Origin: Membranipora membranacea
Taxonomy: Eukaryota; Bryozoa; Gymnolaemata; Cheilostomatida; Membraniporidae
Direction: 5' to 3'
DNA: 64,000 nt
Assembly (NCBI GenBank): GCA_914767715.1
Contig: OU612074.1
Span: 3,673,501 to 3,737,500, forward strand
Below, piece by piece: positions 1-11,574 of the stretch. The notes beneath the pieces are model-generated. The model worked only from the letters and a program-made list of their open reading frames with translations. It was not told the DNA's origin and made no database searches. The first letter of the stretch is position 1. Each line of letters starts with the position of its first letter. A program made the position numbers and the translations under genes.

Positions 1-174
1 AGACTGAATCTAGAATTCGAGTAACACCAAGTTGCTACAAACTCAAAATATAAATAACCTCAATAGGTATTCTTAATGTCATATCAATATTATTAAAAGA
101 CCCTCATTTCTCATGTTGATTATGATCCATCAACTCAATTTTATTTCATGTTCTACTACTTCAAATATTGATAG

Positions 175-3051
175 ATGATGAGAAGATGGAAGGTAAGGAG
201 AATTCACTACCTGGCTCAGCATCTACCATAGTCAGTGAGGGAAGCTGTAGTACTAGGTGGTCATCACCTGACCTTGATAGCCAATCAGAACATGACATCG
301 GCAGCAACACACCAACTACTCTAGTCTCTATCAAATCTAATAACAGTAAGTTTGTAAGCCTAGGATTGTGCTAGATCTATCTATCTGTCATTTTTTACTG
401 TTCAATACATCTGCCACTTGATGAGAAACCTATGAGGGGGCTCAGAGTAGAGATTCTATAAAACACTGTATCCTAATCAACCCTGATACACATCATCCAC
501 AAATAGGCTAAAACGCGAGAGGTAAAATTCCATATTGTTTGGTTCAACTTTTTGATGTGTGAATTCAGTCATGAAGAACTGTGGTTTTTCTTGTATAAAC
601 AGATGAATATGGCATTAGCTTACAGAACACCCAATTGATACTTATTTCCTCTATCCCTTTCATATGGTTAGATATTCATAGTTTACGGATCAATTATATT
701 GTTCACAGATGAATCCTCTACAGCAGAACAAGCAATGAAGGAGGAGATACCAGTCAAGGTCAGAGAGACTAAACCAATACTCATGTCTAAAGTCTTACTA
801 GAGAGGCATAAAACACAGGTGAGCAAACCGTATTATTATTCTAAGAAGGTGACAGCGGTTGTCTTCTCATAGATAAAGGGCTGACCGAGGTCTACTGGAC
901 CAACCAGGACTAATGCCCTCTATTAAACTAGTTTGTCATATCTTGTCTTATGAAGGGGGGAGGCTAGTGGTATGACACCTTCCTCTCCAGAGAACAGGTG
1001 ATTGACCCCAATAGTGAAACTATATATAAACTAGTTTAATCGCCCCAAAATATTGATGAATTGAAGCAGATATTTATGACAAAAGGTTGATTGCCTGCCT
1101 ACTTGCAATATTGGCATTGGATTATAACCCTGTCAGCGGTTACGACCTTTGATAAACCTCAGCTTATCTATATATATCCATCTATATATCCACATCAATC
1201 CACTCAGTATCAGCTGCTGTGTAAATCTTCATGATGTGTTGTCCTGTTAATTGCCCAATTATCTGAGTCTCCGATCGCTGACCAAACGGTTGAGGGTCAG
1301 ACTATGACGGTGACAGTGACAGTCCTGTCTAAGCCTGACTTAACTTTATGTAGAATAAGCTGCAAGTAGCTTCCTTGAGAAATCATTCTGGTACATTGGA
1401 CATTATGATGAAAGGGATGATTTGAAGTTTGAGAGAAATAAAAAAAGGTTACAAACTGAAAATAGGGCTTTTAAATGATCGTGGCGGAGCCCCACAACTC
1501 CAAATAATTATGTTAGCATTCACATGGACGTTGAGGCACCACAGGCAGCTGCTTAAGACAAGAGTATTTACGATTTACTTGCAACTCCCTCTCTTATTCC
1601 CTCGCTCATTACACACATATTCATTACAGTGAAGGATAAAGTCGCAAAGGTAATATTGAAATGGGTGAATTATAACATTTTAACCGCGTGCCACTTGTGT
1701 GTGCTAAACTTTCACTAAGATCTTCAACATTTGGTTTCCGTAGATCATTGATAGATCAGTGTTGGGCCTAATATAACTCAACTGACCATTGAATATAGTT
1801 TTCAAGGTAATTTTGCACGGTAAAACAAAAACTTACTATTCTACCTCAAAATTAATTGCACCATTCGAATCAGCATGGAAAATTGCAGCAAAATATAATA
1901 GTTTAATGGACCTAAGGTATATATTGGTCCAGTCAACTTCAGGGTGCGTACTTATCTTAATTTGAGTACAGGCAGCTTAGTGTGAGCGAAACTTGAGCTA
2001 AGCCAACTATGAAAAGTATTTAAATATCTTGTTCTCTTGAGCGGTAGAATTGAATCTAAAGGAAGTTTTTGGTGATTCCTCATCTCACCCATCACTCGAG
2101 CTGTGGTGTGAGAGCGGTGTGCAGCTACAGACTCACTAATGCATGGTTGTGGAAACATCCCTCACCTTCAGTGAACTAATATCCAAGAGGAAGAGGAGGA
2201 AAAGTTAGCCTTTTTGCACAGGCTTGATACAGGGGAATTTATGGCTGACCAGCATTGAATTACTCTCCTTTGTCTAAGCTTCCGAGTTAGCTAGCAAAAA
2301 GTGGTTTTAACTTGTGGCTGGTTCACATTGTCCCAGATGACACTAGGATGCCATCCCAGATGCTTATCCCAGCTGGTCCCAGTCACATTATAACATTCAT
2401 CCCAGATAGCCATCCCAGATAGTCATCCCAGTCAATGTGAACCAGAAAATTACACAATCCCAGACTGTCTGGGTCCGTCTGGGATAGCATCGGGAAAGTT
2501 TGACGCTTACGAGCTTTCCCGAAGCTATCCCAGAGGGACCCAGACAGTCTGGGATTGTGTCATTTTCTGGTTCCCATTGACTGGGATGGCTATCTGGGAT
2601 GGATATCTGGGATGAATTTTATAATGTGACTGGGACCATCTGGGATAAGCATCTGGGATGGCATCCTAGTGTCATCTGGGACAATGTGAACCAGCCATTA
2701 TATCAAGTCATAAGCCACATGGCTTAGCTACACTCTAGCTAGTAATACTCCTATAGGTCACTGAGAAAAGGAGAGTGTCTTTTTAGTACTGCTCGCACAT
2801 AACATGCTCAGATTTCACGCTGCTGACATTTCAGTTTATAATAACAAACCTTGCTAGGTTTGTGGCTGATTGTAACCATTTGCTGTTTGTCGTTTTAGCT
2901 GAAGAATAAGTCCCAGTTACCTGAGCACCCTCTGGTGGATGAGCTGATGATGACAAAAGACAAAGAGAAGTTTGAACAGAAATTCCTCGAAAGATTTAAT
3001 GAGCTCGCCGAAAGCCTTGAAGAGGCAGCTACTGAAAACAGCGATGTGTAA
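175..3051 (+). CDS. 3' end of an unrecognised multi-exon protein gene (three exons)
   Basis: Three exons fit together at 175-345, 709-818 and 2899-3051. Each has an AG acceptor (...attgatag, ...gttcacag, ...cgttttag), donors GTAAGT and GTGAGC, and matching phases (1, then 0), ending at TAA 3049-3051. The first exon is Ser/Asp-rich (SSPDLDSQSEHD) and looks disordered. The other two are charged and probably helical (KVLLERHKTQ, then KDKEKFEQKFLERFNEL near the C terminus), as in a short coiled coil. I do not recognise the family, and the gene starts upstream of the window. The last intron (about 2.1 kb) contains a hairpin element at 2315-2697. The final exon lies within a tandem duplication, and a second damaged copy sits at 11461. 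Exon structure is well supported; function is unknown. Confidence 0.6.
346..2314. other. Intronic sequence, no other gene seen
   Basis: The two introns of the plus-strand gene cover 346-708 and 819-2898. I see no exon, RNA gene or recognisable repeat before the hairpin element at 2315, only short AT-rich runs such as the tatatat stretch near 1170-1190. Confidence 0.5.
2315..2697. mobile_element. 383-bp hairpin (MITE/foldback-like) element, family 1
   Basis: The sequence is a near-complete inverted repeat. It starts tggctggttcacattgtccc and ends with the reverse complement ...gggacaatgtgaaccagcca, with arms of about 185 bp meeting near 2500. The arms are built from repeated catcccagat-type submotifs. 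It has no coding capacity. No convincing target-site duplication is visible. It lies in the last intron of the upstream gene and marks the left edge of the tandem duplication. A shorter copy lies at 10994-11259. Confidence 0.8.
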
Positions 3052-6000
3052 ACAGTACCACTGAAATTTATCACCATTTTCTAACACGTAAACATGTTAT
3101 GACAGACAAAGCTGCCGCTCCGATATATGTACCTACTGAACCACCACATTTACAAGGGACAGAGGACTATACGATTTTGCAGTTGCCGGTTACAGACAGC
3201 CATACAGTTTGAAGGTTCATCTGGAATTCAGCAGGGAATCAAGTGGCATTGCGTCATTAATAAGCCCATAATGCAGTGCTACTAACCTCCAAGTAATGTG
3301 AAAGTTTATGCATATATTGTGTATCATGTCAATATATCTACCATATTATTTGAAATCTAGAAAACATAATTGCTCATGTTTTATACATACATCCAGTGTG
3401 TTTAACTAACTACTGTCATACATTCTATCAGTAAGCTGGTGGTCAACCAATCACGCACAATGAGATAAATATTTGCTTAAGGCTTGAGAGCGATTGATGG
3501 GATGGGCAAATATCTGTATAAATCAAGAGATTCGCAAAAAAACTTCTTTTTTTTCTCATGAGTCTCCACGCTAAACCTGTGAAACGTCAAAATGCTATCT
3601 TATATCCACAATTTTGTATAATAATATGTATATTCATTTCTTCTTATTACTTTTATATGCAACCATATCCATACAATTCTGTTGAAAATGGCTACTGCAG
3701 CAATTTTGTCAATTTTGTTTAGATCCGCAAATATATTCAATCCTTTCAGGTTTAAATCAGTAAATGTATTACATCTGTACAAAAATAAATGCATTGTAAA
3801 TTTTACTGTGCCTTTTTGCTTTAATTTGCAACCACAATCTTGTGTTGTTTCATGGGTTGTGTCAGGAGTTGTCCCTTATTATAAGGGGCGCTGAACAGAT
3901 GAGACCTTAAATTTGCATTTTTTTATATAAGCTATCATTGGAGCAGATCATATTCTTTTGTCTGGCATCCAGGGAAACTAAGATAGAAACGAATTGAGTG
4001 GAATTGAATAGGTGGATCACGCTGACCCACTTGATGGGAAAAAAATTGACTGCAAATATAATTTGATGTATATTATATGTTATATAATAAATATATCATT
4101 AAAATTAAGAGAAATAAAAATAATCCAGTTCTGAATTTTGAATATTATATAAATCCAACCCAAAAATATTGATAACAGAAAAAAGTTTAGAATAACATCT
4201 ATATTTTTAATGTTATTGTAATACAAAACAATTCTAGATTTAATAAAATAACTTAATATATATATATATATGGAAAATTTTTGCAAAAATATTGAGCTGT
4301 TTATTTCAAGACACCACCCTTCCTCACACAGAATTTCATTGTGTTTGATCATTTTTTTATATTCTAAAATATTATTATTTAATTTTAATTGTATTAAAAA
4401 CTTAGATTTTCGGAGACTTATTTATTTCGGCATACTAGTCAAATTTTTGGATTACCGAATAAATAGATCAGTTGTAGTAAGCTGAAACCAAGGAGTTTTT
4501 TCATCTGCTTTCTTTATGGCCTATATAAAACATTGCAAAAGTATGGTCTCATCTGTAAATAATCAAGGGAGATTACTCCGAAAAACATAACCCCATTGGT
4601 ATTGTTATTATTATCAGGATCGTTGAAACAAGTGAATATTCAGTGTTAATTTTAAAAAAAGAAATATGATAACCTATAGATGTAGATCGTTGAGTAATTC
4701 ACCAGGTTTCCATGTGAGATTTGAGGTTGGCTTATATCAAGCTGAGTTGTCACATCTTCGGTCGCCCTAGAAAAAGCAAGTGTCTTTAACTCCTTGGAAG
4801 AAGGCACCCATTTCCATGGAAAAGAAACTTACAAACATATGCTGCGGTAGGGAATCGTATTTGGATCTCCCGATTACATGTCCATTTAAAACCTAGGATT
4901 CCATAATTAGCAAATAAAGTTCTGTTATTATTATCAGGATTGAAATCTACTCTACTAAGATGTGATAGTTTTAGAGTTGTTCACCTGTTTTCCATGTAAA
5001 TTTTTAGTTGTCACCTCATTTTCAGCCCAAGAAAAATGCACCCATTTCCATGAAACAGAAACTTCAAAAGACATATGCTACAGTTAAGAATTGTACTTGG
5101 ATCTCCTGATTACGTCCACCATTGAGTCCATCAGAACATAAGATTCCATAATTAGCATATCAAGTTCTGTTGCTATTTAACAACTTTGCTGTTCTGAGGA
5201 TTTAGGATTGTGCTGAGAATTCCGCTTGCTTACCTTCAATACTAAGCTATTTTTCACACTCACGCAGAACAGCGATGAACCTGCTCAGCTTGATCGCAGG
5301 ATAATCCAGACAGTCAACATGAGATCGAATAGCCAGTCCGCTTTTGATTTCATTGTGGTTTGTTTTTCATACGATGTAAGTCTTGCTGTAATAGTGTAAG
5401 CCAATTAGCAGATACAGGATTGAGGTGTCTAGTCAAGTCAAGTCTAGTCAAGTTCTCTGAGAAGTAATAGTATGAGTTGATCATAATTACTCTGTTCGAG
5501 AATTATGTGCTCCCTGGCTTGAATAAGACAACTCTAAGTTACAGTAAAAATTCCAAACTCGGTGCTGATATCTTATTGGCTCCTATGACGGACAGAGAAA
5601 GTAAGCGTCCGTTTGCCGAGTGAAGTGCGACAGAGGAAGGTATGTGGAGGTTAATACCAGTATGCAGACGAGGTTGTGATGAAGCAAGGATGAAAGTAAG
5701 TGTATGTGGGGTCAAGCATATTTGGGTGTGTTGAAGTTGTAGAAAACAATAAAGTTTAGTGTGTGGTGAGATCAGAATTGGCTTCATAAAGGCAATGATA
5801 TGCCAAATGACGCTTGACCAACGATGGCTCATATTTTTATAACATGATATAGCGCCTTTACCATCTACTTGCCAATCAAGTCATTCTCATTTCTAGAGTT
5901 CAAGTGTCATGTAAACTTTCAGTCGGTCATCTGCCACTTTTTGTTGACCTGAGTACTAGTCATACGTTGTGAGCTATATGATATAGATGTAGATATGGAG

Positions 6001-7599
6001 AAAACAAGAATAAAAATAAAAGTGCACTTGCATCCTGTCATTGTTCATGTTTTGCATTATGACCAACCTCCGACCTACACGCAGCAGTGGTCTTATGTTT
6101 TCAGGGAGAGACAAAAAATTGTAATATAACTAATATTTAATGTGACATAAATTTTAAATATAGAAAATATGTCCTATCTCCTGGTATTTAGAAAAACAAC
6201 AATGTTTTATTTAAATCATATTTTAAGAATAAATATGTTCCAAATCCCAATGTGATAATCATGGTCTTTGTAAGTGCAAATTTGCTTTGTGGTTTATATT
6301 GTTGACATAGCGATAAATTAACTGTAAATATATTATAATAATCATGATAACCATAACAAATGTGCACTTTCTGCATCAATGTCAGACACATGTTTCAAGG
6401 TTGTGAATCTTTGGTGTTCAATCAATGTGTTCCCTTTGATTAAATCATACTTTAACTGGTTTTAAGTTACTTTGATGAATTATTAACGTCTATTCTCAAA
6501 TTCATACCAAATTTGTCTATCACACAATGCGCGAACAAGATACTTTTTTATGTCAGCCATAAAATTTCAAGTCACGACATGTTTGGTGTAAAGTTCTGTA
6601 TTTTTGTTTTTATTACACACCTTCCATTTCCCTCCATGATCAATTAATGTTATTCAGTAAACTTGACCTTATGTGACTTTATTGTAATCTATAGAGCAGT
6701 CCCAAGACAAAATTTTCACATCTATTTTATAGTGCAAGGGAGGCCCTGCATTTTCCAGATCTGCCTTTGTACCTTCCAGTTGCAACTGCATTAACTATGT
6801 ATCCAATTCCTTCCTATGTCCGGTGTTGCCAACAACTAATACGATAAAAGGGATGAGTGCAGTGAGTGCCTTGAGATTCGCAATGCCTACTGGTGATTGA
6901 TTGACTGATTGTCATTATTCACACCTGTACTTTGATGAATTGCTGTTTGTCGTCAGACTCAAGGGATTTGGTATAAATGACTTCCAAACAGAACAAAGAA
7001 GAAATTGATTAGCTGTGTGAACTAGATAAAGTCTATGTTATTATATATTAAAAATAAAAATAGTAGATGTACCCTCATGAATATGAAAATGCTTTATTGT
7101 GTAACAAAATTGTAATAATATCATTAATCATTAATCGCTTTTATTCTCAATTTTTTTCGTTTTATCTGAAAAACTAGACAAACATTGGACAGAAACTACA
7201 ACAAGTCTTTGTACCTCATAAATTAGTCTGGATGATGGATTTTCACAAGGGGACATAATCCGAAAACATTCAATATTGCTAGGCTTTTCTGAGGCATGAC
7301 AAGCATCATATACAAATCAAAAGTGTACAACAAGAAGCTTGATAACATATTGCAACAAACGCTTTCCTCTCGAAAAATTACCAAAGTTCTCTAAAATTAC
7401 ATATTACATCATGTTAGCAAAAGCTAAGCAATATCATACATATGTATGTGCATTTGTACATTATTCACCAAACAATCCGGTTTTTTATTCCAACCTCAGG
7501 ATCATGCAGATTTCGGTACAACAAATATAAATAAAGCTCGCAAGATGGGAAATGTTATCAATATTAAGTTTGTTTATGGCGTGAAGATATTATATTGGC
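3052..7599. other. AT-rich non-coding stretch of duplication copy 1
   Basis: No gene is supported here apart from the small exon relic at 5247-5340. The part up to about 4892 is also present in copy 2 (11575-13470). About 4893-7066 is absent from that place in copy 2. Parts of it (about 5200-6660) resemble 17220-18560 at lower identity, so an older duplication preceded the recent one. Reading frames here break when compared between copies, which argues against coding. Confidence 0.6.
5247..5340 (-). pseudogene. Relic of a cysteine-rich exon (homolog of 17287-17520)
   Basis: On the minus strand the end of an exon reads VDCLDYPAIKLS and closes ECEK then a stop. It aligns with VDCLVYPSTKLS and ECNK-stop in the exon at 17287-17520. 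Upstream in the same frame the similarity fades, and the Cys-rich first half seen in the other copy is not recognisable. It is probably a decayed paralogous exon. No start or signal exon was found. Confidence 0.35.
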
Positions 7600-8193
7600 C
7601 TAAATGATTCCCGTATTAAGGATGAATGACACTGTTTGCTCTGCACATGGTAACGGAGAAGTAAGTACATCAGTCCCTATGAGGACGCAAATTCCATCAG
7701 CATGGAAATTTATTACATCACATCTAGCAGCCGTACCTGTTTGTTTTGCTCGGAGGAATCTAACCATACAGTCAACTGGCGATCTGGCTGTAGTTATGCT
7801 CAAAGACGTGAAACAAAAGTTAACTGCAGCCTCAGAGAAGGTTCCCTTCAACGCGCCCTGTAAGGAAATGAAGTTGAATGATTGTTTTTCTTATGACCTA
7901 AATGTAACTAAATACATGACATACTAGAAACAGTCTTCCATAAGGGCAATATTCCCTCTGTGAGTTGCAATTAATAACTTTAGTGCTGTCTGGATAGTAG
8001 CTATTAGGGTAGTAGAGCAAGATGTCTGCTATTTCACCTTATAACTGTGGATAGTTTTCATCACTGCTTGCATCAAGATAAGTTTTTAAATAATATGCCT
8101 TTGAAAATGAATGCCTATGAAACAACTCACCTCTTTAACAAAAACTATCTTGCACAGTGAAAGAACAAGGAACCACATTCTAAATGCTGACAT
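7600..8193 (-). CDS. Small secreted PAN/apple-like cysteine protein (copy A1)
   Basis: Two exons: 8131-8193 (signal peptide, 21 aa starting MSAFRMWFLVLSL) and 7600-7857 (85 aa), joined in phase 0 by a GTGAGT donor and a ...ccttacag acceptor. The predicted product is 106 aa: a cleavable signal peptide and one small domain with cysteines spaced like a PAN/apple fold (NFC, VDC, ARC, GIC, LPC). Such domains bind proteins or carbohydrates outside cells; the ligand here is unknown. The position matching the third domain cysteine is Phe (CMVRF), while the sister copy has CMVRC, so one expected disulfide is missing. It shares exon layout and signal sequence with the gene at 8779-9377. PAN assignment rests on cysteine spacing only. 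Confidence 0.55.
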
Positions 8194-8778
8194 TATTCTC
8201 AAACTTACAGATCTGCTACATTCAGAGGCATATTAGACAAATAACCAATTAGCAAAGAAATAGGTGAAGACAATGTAGGAGTAGCATTATTACAGAGTCT
8301 AGAGTTTTTACATGCGGTGTGGCTGACCTGACCTAGGTTATCTTCCACTTCATTTCTAAACTGACATCATGTATTTGGAATTATCTCGACATGTCTTCAT
8401 TCTTGCTTTACACACCATTTCGAATAAATAGAACATGATACTACTATCATTGAATATAGGTGATTTTCTAAGTGTACAAGTGAGTCCTGTCAGGGGACTT
8501 GTTGCAAAATTGCTCAATTATTAATAGAACTATAATTCTTTTATTTCTTTTATTTTCAATCAACAATCATCCTTATGAATATTTTTAATGTGGTGGCAGA
8601 AAAAAACTTATAGAAATGAGGAAAAACGGAGAGATGAAAAAAACATAATTAAGCCAATGACTGAAAATAAGCAGAGAATAATTTCACACAACCAAAAGTA
8701 TGGTTTTCAGTTACCGGCCTGTCTTCCTTAAAAAATTATTCTTATAAGTGTAAATATATTGTGAGGACACTTTTAAGA

Positions 8779-9377
8779 TTATAATTCGTGGTAATAGGAC
8801 ACTGTTGAAACTGGACATAATCCATGCGCGGCAATAACACCATTCCAAAATAGAAAGCAGACACCATTGGTGTTGAAGTTAAATCCCGAACAGCGGACTT
8901 CATTCGATCGTTCTTCTCGGAGGCATTTGATCATGCATTCAATCGCTGAGCTCACTTCAAATTTTTGAGGTGGTGCAAAAGTCAAGAGGCACATGTTTTG
9001 TTCAGTGAAAACTCCACTTAAAATACCCTGAAAGAATATGTTAGTATTGTACCAACTTACTAAGATTAATCCGATTGCAGGCAAGTGATGCTAAGTGCTG
9101 CATTATTAAAGTAGTATCCTGTTGGAAAAGCAATGTATTGAACAGTGAGCCAAATACACAATTTCTTTGTTCATTCCACATTTTTAAAGATTCAATGGTT
9201 TCCTGAACATTATCAAAAACAGGGTGAGATATGAAGCGACTTTTGTGCCACATGCAAAATATATAACAAACAAACAGTAGCTCCGGATGGTATTGTACAT
9301 CATAAATCACTCACCTCCGCGTTTATAACCAAGCTGCCAAGTGATAGAACTAAGAACCACATTCTCATTGCTGCCAT
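8779..9377 (-). CDS. Small secreted PAN/apple-like cysteine protein (copy A2)
   Basis: Exon 1, 9315-9377, encodes a 21-residue signal peptide (MAAMRMWFLVLSLGS...). Exon 2, 8779-9027, encodes 82 residues and the stop. The donor is GTGAGT, the acceptor ...ttctttcag, phase 0. The mature part has six cysteines (NMC, IEC-MIK-C, VRC, GVC, GLC). That order and the C-x3-C pair fit PAN/apple domains, whose bonds are C1-C6, C2-C5 and C3-C4. The predicted product is a 103-aa extracellular protein with one domain and no membrane anchor. It is the best-preserved member of the four-gene set with 15187-15785, and all six cysteines are intact. Function is unknown; a secreted recognition, venom-like or matrix role would be guesswork. 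Confidence 0.6.
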
Positions 9378-10060
9378 TGTCTGGAGACTTACTGATATTG
9401 CGCTTCCAAGAAGAAAAACAAATATTTGGAGATATATACAGTAGTCTGACACCTTGTTGTATCATTAATAAATATTGTGAGAGTGAAAATGTAAAACAGG
9501 AGATTGCGCCACAAGATAGTTTATTTAGAATTTTAATTAGTTTTAGCTGTGATAAAAATCAATCAGCATATGAGAAGGATGTTCTTTATCATTACGGATT
9601 TTCAATTTTCTGTTCTTCTTTGATTCACAATTATTGTACATGTAAGAACGTTGATATGAATACAGCATGGTAATAGATTTTTCTCATTCAAAAAATTCAA
9701 TCAGGTTTGTTGCTGAGAAATCTCATCTTTAAGACATAATTAATAGATGATGCTTTCAAGTTTGAAACATAGACAATCTATTAACAAACGATATATAACT
9801 GGTTTATAGGATAAATTTACAGTTCTTCTGTTGCTCGTAATTATTTTAAGTGTAAGAAACACAGAATTTATAACAGGCAGGTTTCTATAACTACATAATT
9901 TCAATTTATTTCAGCTTTGATAATATTGATTTATAATACAAAAAACCTAATACAGTTTGTAAACATTACGCAAATCTCGTCTCTTCTCAGTCTCAGGATT
10001 CTGCCGAATGTGCAAAACTGTTTCTGGTCTCTGTAATTTCTCGCCCACCCACCCATCTTG
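9378..10060. other. Non-coding spacer of duplication copy 1
   Basis: This is AT-rich sequence upstream of the A2 gene, and so its likely promoter region, matched at 15786-16480 in copy 2. Open frames here are disrupted between the copies. No clear TATA or other site could be assigned. Confidence 0.4.
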
Positions 10061-10480
10061 CATTTTTAGAATTTTGACCTGTACCAAGTTAAATATAATG
10101 AGGTTCCTGTCTTGGGAGATTTCAAAATCGATTTACATGCCAAAAAAAGTCAATGTGGAGCAGAGAAATCTCTCAGTTTTCAATGAAACAGGTGATAACT
10201 GACCTCACAAGGGTCGCAAGTCATATTAACATCAGTAATAACACTGTATGGCAAGACATTATCAGTACCACCAGACTCAGCTAGACTCAGAAGATACCAA
10301 CCTTATTAAACTGAAAGATAAGTCACACTTTATTGATACGGGATGCTCTGATCATAGAAAAGCCAAAACGACAAGTACATTAACTTCAGAGATCGATCTC
10401 ATCTACCATTTTATTACTATAGCTGACAAGTCATTAACTCATATTCTTAATGCAGCTACTAGTCGAATCAATCTGCCACA
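10060..10480 (+). pseudogene. Decayed LINE endonuclease fragment (copy 1)
   Basis: In broken plus-strand frames the segment reads VPVLGDFKIDL, then a stretch resembling the Q-x-ITDLTR block of apurinic-type endonucleases, then GCSDHRKA, close to the SDH motif that ends this domain in non-LTR retrotransposons. Stops and frameshifts separate the motifs. No reverse transcriptase follows. Copy 2 carries the same relic near 16490-16800, so insertion and decay predate the duplication. Confidence 0.4.
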
Positions 10481-10960
10481 AAATCCAGGTAAACAACTGT
10501 CAGTCTTCAAGAAACTTACACTAGCTTCTATTTGATTGATCATCAAGTAAATTAATAACAGTTAATCTATAGATTAACAAAACACTTTCTTATCATGATT
10601 ACTTGCCTCTAACCTGTGATGTTTCACACTGCTATGTTATAGCCACAATTTTTATATAATAATATATATTCATGCCTTTTTATTACAAAAAATGTTCAAC
10701 GATATCCACACATTACTATAGAATATGGCAGCAACTTTGTCAAATATATTGAATCAGTCCATTTAAATCACATCTGTACATAATAAATGTGTTGTAAATT
10801 GTTATTATTGGTATTATCAGGATGAGAATTTTATCTAAGAATTTTATTCTAAATAACCAATTCAATCAAATGAACATTTAGAGGTATGTTAGTTGATGTA
10901 TAAAGTTTGAGTATAGTTATTTTGAAATGAAAGAAATATTACAGCTGCAAGATGTTATAA

Positions 10961-10996
10961 CCACTGATTTATAATACATGTATTATAAATCAGTGG
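10961..10996. repeat. Perfect 36-bp palindrome at the duplication junction
   Basis: The arm ccactgatttataata is followed by the self-complementary centre catg and then the exact reverse complement of the arm. It sits between the last base shared by the ends of both duplication copies and the start of the second hairpin element, and its last bases overlap that element's terminal tgg. The matching position at the end of copy 2 (17160) has unrelated sequence. Confidence 0.9.
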
Positions 10997-11259
10997 CTGG
11001 TTCACATTGTCCCAGATGACACTAGGATGCCATCCCAGATGCTTATCCCAGATGGTCCCAGTCTCATTATAAAATTCATCCCAGATAGCCATCCCAGTCA
11101 ATGTGAACCAGAAAATGACACAATCCCAGACTGTCTGGGTCCTTCTGGGATTGCATCGGGAAAGTTTGTAAGCGTCAAACTTTCCCGATGCTATCCCAGA
11201 CGGACCCAGACAGTCTGGGATGGCATCATAGTGTCATCTGGGACAATGTGAACCAGCCA
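10994..11259. mobile_element. Hairpin element family 1, shorter copy (266 bp)
   Basis: It has the same termini (tggctggttcacattgtccc / ccagcca) and centre (gcatcgggaaagtttg...) as 2315-2697, but the right arm lacks about 115 bp of internal submotifs. The right flank (ttatatcaagtcataagccacatggctta) matches copy 1, while the left flank is the junction palindrome. The element therefore marks the duplication breakpoint. Confidence 0.8.
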
Positions 11260-11460
11260 TTATATCAAGTCATAAGCCACATGGCTTAACAAAACTCTAG
11301 CTAGTAATACTCCTATGGGTCACTGAGAAAAGGAGAGTGTCTTTTTAGTACTGCTCGTACATAACATGCTCAGATTTCACGTTTCTGACATTTCAGTTTA
11401 TAATAACAAACCTTGCTAGGTTTGTGGCTGATTGTAACCATTTGCTGTTTGTCGTTTTAG

Positions 11461-11574
11461 CTGAAGAATAAGTCCCAGTTACCTGAGCACCCTCTGGTGG
11501 ATGAGCTGATGAAGACAAAAGACAAAGAGAAGTTTGAACAGAAATTCCTCGAAAGATTTAATGAGCTCGGCTAA
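11461..11574 (+). pseudogene. Duplicated terminal exon with premature stop
   Basis: This is the counterpart of exon 2899-3051, with the same acceptor (...gtcgttttag) and reading LKNKSQLPEHPLVDELMKTK. Changes at ...gagctcggctaaagcc create TAA at 11572-11574, 13 codons earlier than in copy 1. The acceptor is intact, so splicing from the upstream exon at 818 to this exon could give a protein with a shorter C terminus. No other coding exon of the gene is duplicated. It is most likely a dead exon, but alternative use cannot be excluded. Confidence 0.65.

Larger units (their letters stand above)
2315..10960. repeat. Tandem segmental duplication, copy 1 (about 8.6 kb)
   Basis: This block runs from the hairpin element to ...agctgcaagatgttataa and is closely matched by 10994-17159. 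It carries the host gene's terminal exon, two minus-strand PAN-like genes and a decayed LINE endonuclease segment. Relative to copy 2 it has about 2.2 kb extra at about 4893-7066, about 50 bp extra at about 10388-10437 and about 190 bp extra near 10510-10700. Extent was judged by eye from shared sequence at many points. Confidence 0.85.

Noticed and set aside
4080-4485. Overlapping frames on both strands near 4.1-4.5 kb
   Set aside because: They are broken by indels in the duplicate at 12.66-13.0 kb, so not coding.
7604-7927. Plus-strand 107-codon frame
   Set aside because: It is the antisense of the PAN-like second exon on the minus strand, which has splice sites, a signal exon and a paralog.
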